In this document: positions 24,388 through 33,700 of the stretch, piece by piece
Layout of the letters: every line of letters starts with the position of its first letter
How positions within the stretch are numbered: position 1 is the stretch's first letter
DNA from: an uncultured Verrucomicrobiales bacterium
GTDB taxonomy: Bacteria > Verrucomicrobiota > Verrucomicrobiia > Verrucomicrobiales > Akkermansiaceae
Direction: 5' to 3'
Length of the DNA stretch: 64,000 nt
Assembly: GCA_937928735.1 (NCBI GenBank)
Contig: CALFVF010000012.1
Span: 1 to 64,000 of the forward strand
Notes under the pieces: model-generated
The model's input: only the letters and a program-made list of their open reading frames with translations
What the model was told of the DNA's origin: nothing
Databases searched by the model: none
Translations under genes and position numbers: made by a program

Positions 24388-26115
24388 CTAAGGCTGTTCT
24401 TCAGCAGGAAGGGATAGAGTGGTTGATAGCCCATTGTTGCTGGGCTCATTATCATTCTGGAAGGCGTCAGCGTCAATTCGGCTGCGTATTTGTACAGAGC
24501 CTCCATTAAGTAGAGGGACGAAGTTGAGTGGTAGGTGAAATGTCTCTGTGTCACCGGGGGGGATGAAGCCTGATTCGAGCTTATGCTCGCCCGAATTGGT
24601 GGTTACGGTGATGGGGACACTGTTGAGCTCAGTAGTACCTTGGTTTTGGATGGTGACAAGGACTTGATCTCTTGAAGAGGTATTATCGGCAGGTGCGATA
24701 TAGTGAGAGGCGATGGCAGGATCAACAATATTGGGGGTGTTATAGTTGACAGCGCGTCCGACATCGAGATGACCATTACCTAGTAGATTATCTGGGCCAG
24801 GGGCGCCGGCGTCATTCGTGTGATCGAGGACGATTTGTGCTGCTTGCACAGTGCTGAGTTGAGGGTGGTTAGACATCACAGCACTAATGGCACCTGCCAC
24901 AGCAGGGGCGCTAAATGATGTACCACTGGAGAGGATAAATTGGTCATCGAGCCAGGCTGTGTTTACCTGAAACCCAGGAGCAGTCATAGAGAGATCATCA
25001 CTGGCATTGGAGAAATTCACATGAGCTCCTGTGCCGTCCACCGCTCCTACAGAAATGACATTGGGATAGGCCGAGGGGTAGGCGCTGAAATCAAGCCCTT
25101 CGTTACCTGAGGAGGCGACAATGATGGCTCCATTCTCAGAGGCATAATTCACAGCGCGTGCCACGAGAGGAGAATTCCCATAAGAACCTAGTGAGACGTT
25201 AAGAATCTGAGCGCCAGCGTCCACCGCAGCTATGATGCCATCGGCGAGCGCGAAGGAAGTGGAAGAGCCTGTAGCATTAGTGATGGGAATAGAGAGTAGA
25301 GTGCTCGCAGGGGCAATTCCTGGGGCGATATCACCGAGGCCTGCAATGATTGAGGCGACAGCGGTACCATGTCCGTGAAATTCAGGAGCAAGCTCACCTT
25401 CTGAATTTGCCTGGAGTGCTGTGTTGCCCTCTGTTTTTTGAGTCAGCATGTCCTCAAAAGAACTCGTTATAATGGTCTCGAAGCCGGATAGGGCTGAATG
25501 AGCCGTGATGCCTGAGTCTATGACAGCGACCGTCACACCTTCTCCCCATGTGGAATTATCTGTACCAATACCAACTTGATTGAGTAGCCCTCCACCAACA
25601 GCAACGGCATTGGCTTGTGCGGCGACTGTTTCAAAATCGAGTGGTGGATTAAGAAAGAAGTTAGAAGATGTCTCAAAGTCGAGTTCATCGAGATCTGCGC
25701 TAGCGAGACTTCTTGCCTGGACTAGGAGACTGTTGAGTTGGTTAGAGCGGCCGAGGACTTGGAGGCCTCTGGAGCCGTTCTTTTCTAGGAAAGACTCGAG
25801 GTCTTCTAGTGAGGCGAAGCTAAGTACTTTTTCACCGGGAATAGCAAACGGGGAGTCTGAGTCTTGGGTGAGTTTTGATGCATCAATTGAAGATGAAGAA
25901 TCAGCGGTCTCGCCACTCAAGTGGTGAAGTGATTTTTTTTGAGAATGAGGTTTGTTTGACTTAGCTGGGCTTGTTGGATGGGTCTCGTCACTCGACATTT
26001 GAGTCAAGGTTGTGTCACCTGAATGATCATTAGAACTTAGTTGCTGGGTCACAACTCCTGTAGCCACAGCGACTAGAACAAGGGCTGTGGGTAAAAGGTA
26101 GGATGATTTGTTCAT
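24388..26115 (-). CDS. Secreted subtilisin-like serine protease (S8)
   Basis: The 575-residue precursor starts with a signal peptide or anchor (LLPTALVLVAVATGVVTQ). A Ser/Thr/His-rich linker and a pro-region follow to about residue 165. The peptidase domain has the full triad: Asp in AVIDSG (near 204), His in HGHGTAVAS (near 246) and Ser in SSGTSFSAP (near 399), with oxyanion Asn region ASSGNEG. The last 110 residues form a beta-sandwich of CARDB type (VLVTIQNQGTTELNSVPITV), a likely surface-binding module. It is convergent with the CPBP gene, 22 bp away. Confidence 0.92.
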   Translation of the reverse strand: MNKSSYLLPTALVLVAVATGVVTQQLSSNDHSGDTTLTQMSSDETHPTSPAKSNKPHSQKKSLHHLSGETADSSSSIDASKLTQDSDSPFAIPGEKVLSFASLEDLESFLEKNGSRGLQVLGRSNQLNSLLVQARSLASADLDELDFETSSNFFLNPPLDFETVAAQANAVAVGGGLLNQVGIGTDNSTWGEGVTVAVIDSGITAHSALSGFETIITSSFEDMLTQKTEGNTALQANSEGELAPEFHGHGTAVASIIAGLGDIAPGIAPASTLLSIPITNATGSSTSFALADGIIAAVDAGAQILNVSLGSYGNSPLVARAVNYASENGAIIVASSGNEGLDFSAYPSAYPNVISVGAVDGTGAHVNFSNASDDLSMTAPGFQVNTAWLDDQFILSSGTSFSAPAVAGAISAVMSNHPQLSTVQAAQIVLDHTNDAGAPGPDNLLGNGHLDVGRAVNYNTPNIVDPAIASHYIAPADNTSSRDQVLVTIQNQGTTELNSVPITVTTNSGEHKLESGFIPPGDTETFHLPLNFVPLLNGGSVQIRSRIDADAFQNDNEPSNNGLSTTLSLPAEEQP

Positions 26116-26247
26116 AATTTGAGCTCAGTGAGTTGTGGTGATTAATTAATATAAAATGACCTACACAATAAGATAGCTTATTCTAGAAAATATTCCATAC
26201 AATTTAGGGGGGCTCTAGAGATTGTAGGAGGAGTCTTTTGGTTTCTT

Positions 26248-27015
26248 TTAGGTCATTAGACCTTTTTTTGAAGGATGGAGAGCGGCATCGAGAAGGCGCT
26301 GACCCGCGGCACTGAGATCGAGCTGCTGGGCTTGCTGGATTGCCTCAGTGAGGCCAAGTTCACTGCGAAAGAAGAGATTGTAGATTTCTTTGATCTCTTT
26401 TCTCTCAGAGGTACTAAAGCCATTGCGCTTGAGGCCGACATTATTGAGGCCAGTTAAGTGGTTTTGGCTATGTGCCATGCAGTAGGGAGGGACGTCTTTA
26501 GTGATACTCGAGTTCCCTTGTATGATGCAGTATGATCCGATGTGAACAAACTGGTGAAAGCCTGCACCTCCGCCAAGGAATACAGAATCTCCAATGGTGA
26601 TGTGTCCCGCTATCATCACGTTATTGGCGAGAGTGTTATGACTTCCCATCGTGACATCATGGGCGAGGTGGGCATTAATCATGAGGAAATTATGATCGCC
26701 CAAGCGCGTGAGTCCTCCCTCAGAGGTAGAGCGGTGAATGGTGACATTTTCACGAATGGTATTATGATTCCCGAGGCTCACGCTACTTTTAATACTTGTA
26801 TCAAAGGAGGCATCTTGCGGAGTGCCACCAATGACACTCCCATAGCCGATACGATTATGACTCCCCAGAGTGGCTTCACCTGTGATCCAGGCGTGTGGCT
26901 CAATCTGGCAGTATTCTCCAATGTTTACGCCAGCATCAATAATACAAAATGCTCCGATCTGAGCACTGGGGTGGATCTTGGCTTCTGGGCTGATTATAGC
27001 GGTAGGATGTATCAT
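26248..27015 (-). CDS. lpxA: UDP-GlcNAc O-acyltransferase LpxA
   Basis: LpxA moves an R-3-hydroxyacyl chain from ACP to UDP-GlcNAc, the first step of lipid A synthesis. The 255-residue protein begins MIHPTAIISPEAKIHPSAQIG, the left-handed beta-helix of hexapeptide repeats. The catalytic His is in the NAHLAHDV region, and MIAGHITIGDSVFLGGGAGFHQF follows. The C-terminal helical domain (SERKEIKEIYNLFFRS) is typical. Length matches E. coli (262). It is not next to lpxD or fabZ, its usual partners. It supports a Gram-negative outer membrane. Confidence 0.95.
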   Translation of the reverse strand: MIHPTAIISPEAKIHPSAQIGAFCIIDAGVNIGEYCQIEPHAWITGEATLGSHNRIGYGSVIGGTPQDASFDTSIKSSVSLGNHNTIRENVTIHRSTSEGGLTRLGDHNFLMINAHLAHDVTMGSHNTLANNVMIAGHITIGDSVFLGGGAGFHQFVHIGSYCIIQGNSSITKDVPPYCMAHSQNHLTGLNNVGLKRNGFSTSERKEIKEIYNLFFRSELGLTEAIQQAQQLDLSAAGQRLLDAALHPSKKGLMT

Positions 27016-27029
27016 GTGTTTGTCCTGAG

Positions 27030-27725
27030 TTAGTGAGAGAGTCGGCCGTGTTCTTGAAATGAGTAATAGGGCTCTTGAGTGCCGAGGTGCTTACCAATAA
27101 TGATATGATCGAGTAGACGGATTTTGAGAAGCTCAGAAGCTTCCTTGATGGCCTGAGTCATAGAGATATCGGCATGACTGGGGCGGCAATCCCCAGAGGG
27201 GTGATTGTGAACAATAACAATGCTCTTTGCATCGTGGAGAATGGCGGGCTTAAGAATATTTCTGGGGTGCCAGAGGGTCTGATCGAGAATGCCGCGAGTG
27301 ACCTCGATTGTCTTTAGGTGGCAGTTTTTTGTATCGAGTAAGAATGCGAGCAGTACCTCCTGAGTTTCTCCCTCTAGCATGGGCTGGACGTAGGTGTAGA
27401 TCGTTTCTGGAGAGCTAAGTTCTAGGCGCTGGATTTGCTCCTTAGCCACTCTGGCACCGAGCTCGAAGGCCGCGAGGATCTGGCAAGACTTCGCGATGCC
27501 CAGTCCTAGTTCTGCGGAGAGCTGCTTGAGCTCGAGGCGTCCTAAGTTTGAGAGGTTCCCATGTTGCTTGATGAGTCGTTTACCGAGTTCAATCGCATTC
27601 TGTCCCTGCACACCAGTGCGGATGAAGAGAGCGAGAAGTTCAGCATCAGAGAGAGCACTCACGCCATGCTGTGCGAGCTTTTCTCTAGGCTGCTGCTGCT
27701 CTGGCATATCAAGAATACGCTCCAT
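27030..27725 (-). CDS. radC: RadC family JAB-domain protein
   Basis: I chose ATG 27725 (or 27707), which gives the family N-terminus PREKLAQHGVSALSDAELLALFIRTG. A start at 27773 would overlap ispF. The 231-residue protein has a helix-hairpin-helix segment (about 40-90) and a C-terminal JAB/MPN metal-binding domain with IVHNHPSGDCRPS and the upstream Glu (GETQEVLLAFLLD). Its role is uncertain despite the DNA-repair name. It is 29 bp downstream of ispF and 14 bp upstream of lpxA, so all three may be one operon. Confidence 0.9.
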   Translation of the reverse strand: MERILDMPEQQQPREKLAQHGVSALSDAELLALFIRTGVQGQNAIELGKRLIKQHGNLSNLGRLELKQLSAELGLGIAKSCQILAAFELGARVAKEQIQRLELSSPETIYTYVQPMLEGETQEVLLAFLLDTKNCHLKTIEVTRGILDQTLWHPRNILKPAILHDAKSIVIVHNHPSGDCRPSHADISMTQAIKEASELLKIRLLDHIIIGKHLGTQEPYYSFQEHGRLSH

Positions 27726-27754
27726 GAGGACTGAGAAGGTGAAGGGAGAATGAA

Positions 27755-28234
27755 TTATAGAATGACAAGGCAAGCTGTCGCCATGGCAGCGATCCCTTCC
27801 TTTCTGCCCACAAAGCCCATGGTTTCATTGGTCGTGGCTTTTATGCCGATTTGTGAGGTTTCGAGTTGGAGAGCTTCGGCAATATTGGTCTTCATCGCAG
27901 GGACATGGGCGAGGATCTTTGGCGCTTCAGCAATCAGAGAAGAATCCACATTTTGAATCTCAGCCCCTGCTTCTTGGGCAAGTTCACGGCAGCGCTTGAG
28001 AATATCTAGGGAGCAAATGCCCTCAATAGTGGCGTCATCTGGCGGGAAGTAATAGCCGATATCAGGTAGGCCAAGGGCCCCGAGTAGAGCATCGGCAATC
28101 GCGTGAGAGAGCACATCGGCATCGGAGTGGCCCAGCAGGCCGTGAGTGTGAGGGATGTTGACACCACCGAGAATACATGGGCGATTTTGGGCAAATTGAT
28201 GGACATCATAGCCGATGCCGGTGCGAATTTTCAT
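27755..28234 (-). CDS. ispF: 2-C-methyl-D-erythritol 2,4-cyclodiphosphate synthase
   Basis: IspF forms the cyclodiphosphate of the non-mevalonate isoprenoid pathway. The 159-residue length is standard. Zinc ligands D10 and H12 lie in GYDVHQF and the third His in SHAIADALLGALG. LPDIGYYFPP and the C-terminal ATTNETMGFVGRKEGIAAMA motif (substrate site) are present. It is a homotrimer in characterised species. It lies between the UPF0173 hydrolase and radC on the same strand. IspD is not adjacent. Confidence 0.97.
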   Translation of the reverse strand: MKIRTGIGYDVHQFAQNRPCILGGVNIPHTHGLLGHSDADVLSHAIADALLGALGLPDIGYYFPPDDATIEGICSLDILKRCRELAQEAGAEIQNVDSSLIAEAPKILAHVPAMKTNIAEALQLETSQIGIKATTNETMGFVGRKEGIAAMATACLVIL

Positions 28235-28249
28235 AATGAATAAAGTCTA

Positions 28250-28930
28250 CTAGAGAGGGAGAGTTTGTAGAATCTCAGGGAGAATGAGTTTGAGGTTCTT
28301 TTGTTGGAATTTCTTCCGTACTTCTTCGTGGTTGATAGCGATAGGCTCAAAGGTGTCAAAGTGTACGCCAATGACATTTTTGGCATTCACCCACTGCGCA
28401 CAAATTGTAGCGTCTTCCACTCCCATGGTAAACACATCCCCAATGGGTAAAATCGCCCAGTCAATATTGTGAAATTCACCAATGAGCTTCATATCATAGG
28501 TAAGGGCTGTGTCACCTGCATAGTAAAAGCTGCCCTCTGGACTCTCTAAGAGAAAGCCTCCTGCATTACCGCCATCTGAGCCATCGGGGAGCTTAGAGGA
28601 GTGAATGGCATTGACGTACTTTAAGGTGCCGAAGGGCAAAGAAATTGTTCCTCCGTGATTGAGGGGCTGGAGTTTCTCTAAGCCTTTGGCACTAAACCAT
28701 TCATAAATTTCAAAATTACTAATGATGGTAGCACCTGACTGGCGAGCTATGGCTTCGGCATCTGCGATATGATCAGCGTGTCCGTGGGAAATGCAGATAT
28801 AGTCGGGGTTAAGAGAAGTAATATCGACGTTCTTCGCCGCAGGGTTTGGAGTGATAAAGGGATCAAATAAAACGGTGTGCTCTCCCACTGTGACCGAGAA
28901 GCAAGAATGCCCATAATATGTGAAATTCAT
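28250..28930 (-). CDS. UPF0173 metal-dependent hydrolase
   Basis: The 226-residue protein is a metallo-beta-lactamase-fold hydrolase of the UPF0173/YtkL group. It has MNFTYYGHSCF at the start, VLFDPFITPNP, and the metal motif HGHADH at 49-54. Further ligands lie in YAGDTALTYDMK and GVHFDTF. Length equals the family norm. The substrate is unknown. It is 15 bp upstream of ispF on the same strand and so may be its first cistron. Confidence 0.9.
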   Translation of the reverse strand: MNFTYYGHSCFSVTVGEHTVLFDPFITPNPAAKNVDITSLNPDYICISHGHADHIADAEAIARQSGATIISNFEIYEWFSAKGLEKLQPLNHGGTISLPFGTLKYVNAIHSSKLPDGSDGGNAGGFLLESPEGSFYYAGDTALTYDMKLIGEFHNIDWAILPIGDVFTMGVEDATICAQWVNAKNVIGVHFDTFEPIAINHEEVRKKFQQKNLKLILPEILQTLPL

Positions 28931-29059
28931 AATAGCTGGACACTATACTAGGTAAGTTAGAAGAAAAGGCCAAAACGATCTAGCTGAGCACTCTTTATGT
29001 CAGCACAAATTTGTTAGAAAGGTGAAGTTGCTTTTGGAGAAGGAACGCCATGAAGATTT

Positions 29060-29623
29060 CTAAAATCCTAAAATAGCAGAAATCTCCTCATTGGCGTAGA
29101 GAGATGGGTCATTGGCCATCGCTAAGACTAGTTCGGTCTCAAGAACATCATTGAAGGGGTCATCAATGGCGCTGTCCTCGAGATTCTCGCTAGTGACTCC
29201 GGAGTGAGCCCTAGAAACTGGATTATCGGAAACATTGTGCGCAGGTGATAGCTGTGAATTGTCGCCTAGCTCGCCTTGAAGGGAGTGAGATTGGGAAGAA
29301 TGCGTTCCCGTGGGAGAAAAGAAACTGAAGCCTACCAAGAGACAGGCCGCAGCGGCGGAGAGGGAGAGAATGACTTTTTGGGAGGTCTTGGTCTTCCACC
29401 AAGACACTTGATTAGAACTTGGTATGAGAATATTTGCAGCAGCCTCTGTCGTTTGCTGGGGAAGAGAACCTAGTGGAGAGTCCTGAGTCGGGTCGGCTTT
29501 AATCTGCTCAAGAACTCGATTGGAGAAATCAGTAGAAGGAATCTGCGGAGGAGATTGGCCAAGTAAATCCCAGAGCTCGTCGCTCTCTAGCTCGGGGTCA
29601 TAGTCTTTGAGTTCTCGCTTCAT
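29060..29623 (-). CDS. Single-pass membrane protein, anti-sigma-factor-like layout
   Basis: ATG 29623 gives 187 residues, starting MKRELKDYDPELESDELWDLLGQ. An acidic cytoplasmic part (1-75) precedes one transmembrane helix (VILSLSAAAACLLVGFSFF, about 82-100). A Ser/Asn-rich periplasmic region follows and ends in an acidic helix, LETELVLAMA. The layout resembles anti-sigma factors or small regulators encoded near ECF sigma genes, but no sigma gene or zinc motif is seen, so no function is assigned. It stands alone between sdhB and the UPF0173 gene. Confidence 0.6.
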   Translation of the reverse strand: MKRELKDYDPELESDELWDLLGQSPPQIPSTDFSNRVLEQIKADPTQDSPLGSLPQQTTEAAANILIPSSNQVSWWKTKTSQKVILSLSAAAACLLVGFSFFSPTGTHSSQSHSLQGELGDNSQLSPAHNVSDNPVSRAHSGVTSENLEDSAIDDPFNDVLETELVLAMANDPSLYANEEISAILGF

Positions 29624-29766
29624 GGTGGTTCTCAATGATTTGCAATCATACAAAATTAGTTACTCTCTATGAGAAGTAACACAAGAGAAACAGGAGAGTT
29701 GCAAAAAAAGACGAAAAAATCAGCGAATGAGGCAACGAATGAGTCAGCAAGCCAATGAATGAAATA

Positions 29767-29792
29767 CAGCCAGCTGTCTTGTTAGCTGGCTG
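29767..29792 (-). terminator. Hairpin after sdhB, terminator-like
   Basis: A perfect 9-bp stem CAGCCAGCT/AGCTGGCTG with an 8-base loop lies about 70 bp beyond the sdhB stop. On the minus strand it is followed by TATTTCATT, a weak U tract. It is a plausible end for the sdhB transcript, although the tail is poor. Confidence 0.5.
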
Positions 29793-29827
29793 AAGATTGA
29801 GCTTCGCTTTTGAGACGAACTAGGTGA

Positions 29828-29869
29828 GTCTGCCTAGAAGAATCAGCCTAGTAGAGTCAGCCTAGGTTA
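29828..29869. repeat. Triple tandem 14-bp repeat at sdhB end
   Basis: Three imperfect 14-bp units lie head to tail: GTCTGCCTAGAAGA, ATCAGCCTAGTAGA and GTCAGCCTAGGTTA. The third contains the sdhB stop codon. This may be slippage or a small duplication. Confidence 0.6.
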
Positions 29870-30626
29870 GAGCCTCTTTAAGGGTCGCTTGGGTAAAGTC
29901 TCGGTTCAGCTTAGCGATATTATCCACACTGATTTCCTTAGGGCAGGCGGCTTCGCATTCGTATTGATTTGTGCAGTTCCCGAAGCCTTCAGCATCCATT
30001 TGGCGAACCATACCCAGCACACGGCGGTCTTTCTCAGCTTTGCCTTGGGGTAGCTTATTTAAATGTGCAGCCTTAGCGGAGACAAAGAGCATTGCACTTC
30101 CGTTCTTACAAGAAGCAACACAGGCACCACAGCCGATGCAGGCAGCGGCGTCAAAGGCCTCGTCAGCGAGTTTTTTCTCAATGGGCATGGAGTTCGCATC
30201 CGGGGCAGAGCCCGTGCGTACGTCAATGTAGCCACCAGAGGACATGATGCGATCAAAGCTACTGCGATCCACAATAAGGTCTTTGACAACAGGGAAGGCC
30301 TTCGCGCGGAAGGGTTCAATCCAAATTGTCTCACCGTCATCAAACTTGCGCATATGCAGCTGGCAGGTTGTGACACCTGTCTCTTTGCCATGAGGAATCC
30401 CATTGATGGTAAGTGAACACATGCCGCAGATGCCCTCTCTGCAGTCATGGTCAAAGTGAATGGGTTCCTCTGAGCCATCTGAGATGATGCGCTCATTGAC
30501 AATGTCTAGCATTTCTAGAAAGGAAGCTTCCTCGGGAATATTAGGAGCGTCATAGGTGACAATAGATCCCTTTTCGGAGGCTTTACGCTGTCTCCATACT
30601 TTCAGAGTCAAATTGAGAGTGGCCAT
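29862..30626 (-). CDS. sdhB: Succinate dehydrogenase/fumarate reductase iron-sulfur subunit
   Basis: The 254-residue electron-transfer subunit carries electrons from the flavoprotein to quinone. The plant-type [2Fe-2S] site is C62, C67, C70 and C88 (CREGICGMC). The [4Fe-4S] and [3Fe-4S] sites use C163, C166, C169, C173 and C218, C224, C228 ([25 protein letters not shown]). The sequence resembles the type that works with a single two-haem cytochrome subunit. sdhC and sdhA, usually directly upstream, are absent; the preceding gene is the FHA-ABC exporter on the same strand, 132 bp away. Confidence 0.93.
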   Translation of the reverse strand: MATLNLTLKVWRQRKASEKGSIVTYDAPNIPEEASFLEMLDIVNERIISDGSEEPIHFDHDCREGICGMCSLTINGIPHGKETGVTTCQLHMRKFDDGETIWIEPFRAKAFPVVKDLIVDRSSFDRIMSSGGYIDVRTGSAPDANSMPIEKKLADEAFDAAACIGCGACVASCKNGSAMLFVSAKAAHLNKLPQGKAEKDRRVLGMVRQMDAEGFGNCTNQYECEAACPKEISVDNIAKLNRDFTQATLKEALT

Positions 30627-30758
30627 AAGTAATGAGTGATAACTTCCCAGCTAAGCGCGGGATGCCATAGCGTAACAAAAAGCAGATGATCTGCAACTTA
30701 TTAACAGAAAAAATAAGAGACTCCAGATTTGTCGTTTATACGAAGATTTGACTCAAAA

Positions 30759-33700
30759 CTAGCGAACATTCTTGTTCCAGTGAGAAACAACAAGAGTCGC
30801 AAGAATCAGACTGATGAGTGAAATGCCCGCAATCACACTAAAGCAGAAGGTAATGGTGCCGATACGCTGATTGTGAATATATTTCCATTCTGCTAGAAAA
30901 ATATTTCGATACTGCTGATTGCGATTATCCGTACGGTGGATTTCGGCGCGACTCACAATTAAATCTGAGCGATTATTGGCAAAAAAGTCCGCACAAGCTC
31001 TGATGTCTTCCTCCTCTTCGGGATTTGTAACATGGACATTCAGGTTTCTGAGAGCTTCAAGGTTACCACTCTGAGCGAGTTCTCGGATGTTTTGGCACAG
31101 CATCTGGGCGTCCCTAGGTGAGATCGCTTCTGCGGCGTAGAGTAAAGTGAGTCCAGTAGTTAGGGCTTCTAGCTTGTCTGATTGCTTGGGGCTGAGTTGG
31201 AATTGATTGGTTTCAGAAATTAGGGTGATTTTATCAATAGAACTCTGGATTTTACGGCGCTCGTACTCAAAGGGATTTCGCTGTGCTTGAGTCACAATCA
31301 TGCCCTCAAAGGCGTAGCGCAAGGGCATCACTGTTGCGGGAACGGGCTCTCCGCCTTGAATACGATTTTTATGTCCACCTTGGAATAAGCCACGATTCAT
31401 TTCCTCAAAAGGCACGAGAGCACCCGCGAGGAGTAACTGTGGGACCAAGAGCAGAGGGACAGAGCTAAGAGCTGAGCGTTCACTGCGCACGACTGCGGAA
31501 ACCAGAAGAGCGAGGGCAGTGCCACAGAGAGCTGTGAGAGTCATCCAGAGCCAGTGCTCCAGCCACACACCTCTCACCTCGAGGAGTAAATGCCCCACAG
31601 TAGTGTAGATGGCACACTGGATCATCGCTAAAAAGGAAAGAGAGCTAAATTTCGCAAAAATATAGAGAGGGACACTAAAGCCGCAGTTTCGCTCGCGTCG
31701 TAGCACTGGCCGATCCCGCAGGATTTCCGTGGCGCTATTGGTGAGGCCCAGGAACATGCCCACAGTCACAGTAAGAAACATGTAGGTGATGAAGTGGAGA
31801 CCAGTTGAGTAATCGTAGCGCCCCTCAGCGGAAGCTCGCAGAGTGAGGGCGATGAGTCCTGCGAGCAGCGGAGCCTCGAGAATAGTGGTGTAGAAGGTGC
31901 CGCGATTTCGTAGTTTCGCGATCAGTGAGCGCCTGAGGTGAGTGAGGAAGAGCCGGTGGTTTTCTTTCCATTTTCTGCGTTTTCGCTGCGGAATAGGCAT
32001 GTTGTCTTCCGCTTTTGGCAGCTGGCTGATCTGGGAGGGTTGGTCGGTTTCTTGGACGCGGACATTTTCGAGAAGTCGGTAGCCCTCGAAGCGTTCTTGC
32101 CAGAATGTGGGGCTAAATCTTCTCGTGAAGTTTTCCTCTTGGTTCTGAGCGAGCTGCAAGACCGGACTCTCGAGCACATCAAAGACAAAGTCCGCACCTT
32201 GTGAGTCTTTTTGGTCTCTCACTTCAGAGGGGATATCAAGTTCACTACAGGCGGTGTCGAAGTAGCGAATCATGCTCTTAGGGGAACCATAAAAGGCGAC
32301 CCTTCCCCCCTTATCGAGTAAGAGAACCTTATCGAAATAGGCCAGGACGGAAGCCCCTGGTCGATGGAGAGAGGCGATGACGATCTTATCCTTCGCGAGT
32401 CCGCTGAGTGTTTCCGCGACATGCTCAGAATCTTTTGAAGATAAACCAGAAATAGGCTCATCAAAGAGAAAGATTTCAGCCGCTGAGCTCAAGTCTAGGC
32501 CGAGATTGAGCCGCCCTCGCTCACCACCACTAATTTGCTTATCCCCTGAGGAACCCACAAGGCGGTGGGCTAGTGGTGTGAGAGCGAGTTCGGCAAGAAT
32601 CGAGTCGACCCTGCGCTCATGCTCTCTATGTGCGATGTGAGGCCGCCGCACAATAGAGGCCTGGGAGAGGTGCTCTCTAACTGTGAGGTGGGGGTTAAGT
32701 GCCTCTTCTTGAGGCATATAAGTGATGAATGGGGCAAGCCTCTCACGGTGCTGATAGAGTGATATGCCATTGAGCCTGATATGGCCTCTTGAGGGCTTTA
32801 GCTGCCCTGCTAGTGAGCTTAGAAGCGTGGACTTACCACTGCCAGAAGGCCCCATAATACAGAGCATCTCACCTCGCCGAATAAGAAACTCAATGTTATC
32901 GAGAGCAGGGTCTTTACTCCCAAAAGAATTCCGACCAAAGGAATGTGAAACACTATCAACGAGGAGCTCCTGGACAACGGTGCGCTCTTCATCGATCCAG
33001 CCCTCACTGAAGCGGCAGCGCACACCCTGACTCGCAGAGAGCTGAATGAAATCACCGTTTTTGAGCTTACAGTACTGGCGGATCTGCTGCCCATTAATGG
33101 TAATTGGCCGCTCTGACTTTTCGATCTCTAGAGTGCCTGCCGCACTAGAGGGATCAAAGGTGATCTTTAGACGAACTGCCGAGGCTAAGCCGGGAGAGAG
33201 TAGGAGGTCTCCACGTTTGAGATTTAGGGCCTCATTGGAGACAATGAGGGAGAGCTTTTCGCTGCCGAGTTTAAAGCGTCCTCCTGCGGATGTGGCCTGG
33301 ATTCGGAGTTTTTCCAGAGAGACTCGTTTTTGGCTAGAGAGTTTTAGCTCTCCGTGGAGATTTGTACAGAGCGGGGGATCTTCCTCGATCGCGAAGTCCG
33401 GAGCAATTTTTAGATTCGTGGGTTTAAGGCGCGTCAGGGTTGCTGATGTGTGAAAATCAATGCGGACCTCACTCTGGCGTGTACGGGAGCGCTCCACCAC
33501 AAGTCCTCCCTCATTTTCGTGTAAAAATATCGATCTAACTTCACCCTTCGTCTGGGCAGAGATCAAAAATGATAAATCATTGTAGGAGAGACTCCAGCCA
33601 GGGATACTAAGGCGCTGGTGGGAGCGGATACGCACAGTAATGCCCGCAGCCACAGGGGCACCACTGAGCCAGAGAGTGTGCGTGCCGGAATTTCGCAGAA

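Noticed and set aside
27030-27725. radC as a sign of a mobile island
   Set aside because: It sits in a tight run with ispF and lpxA, so it is a chromosomal housekeeping copy.
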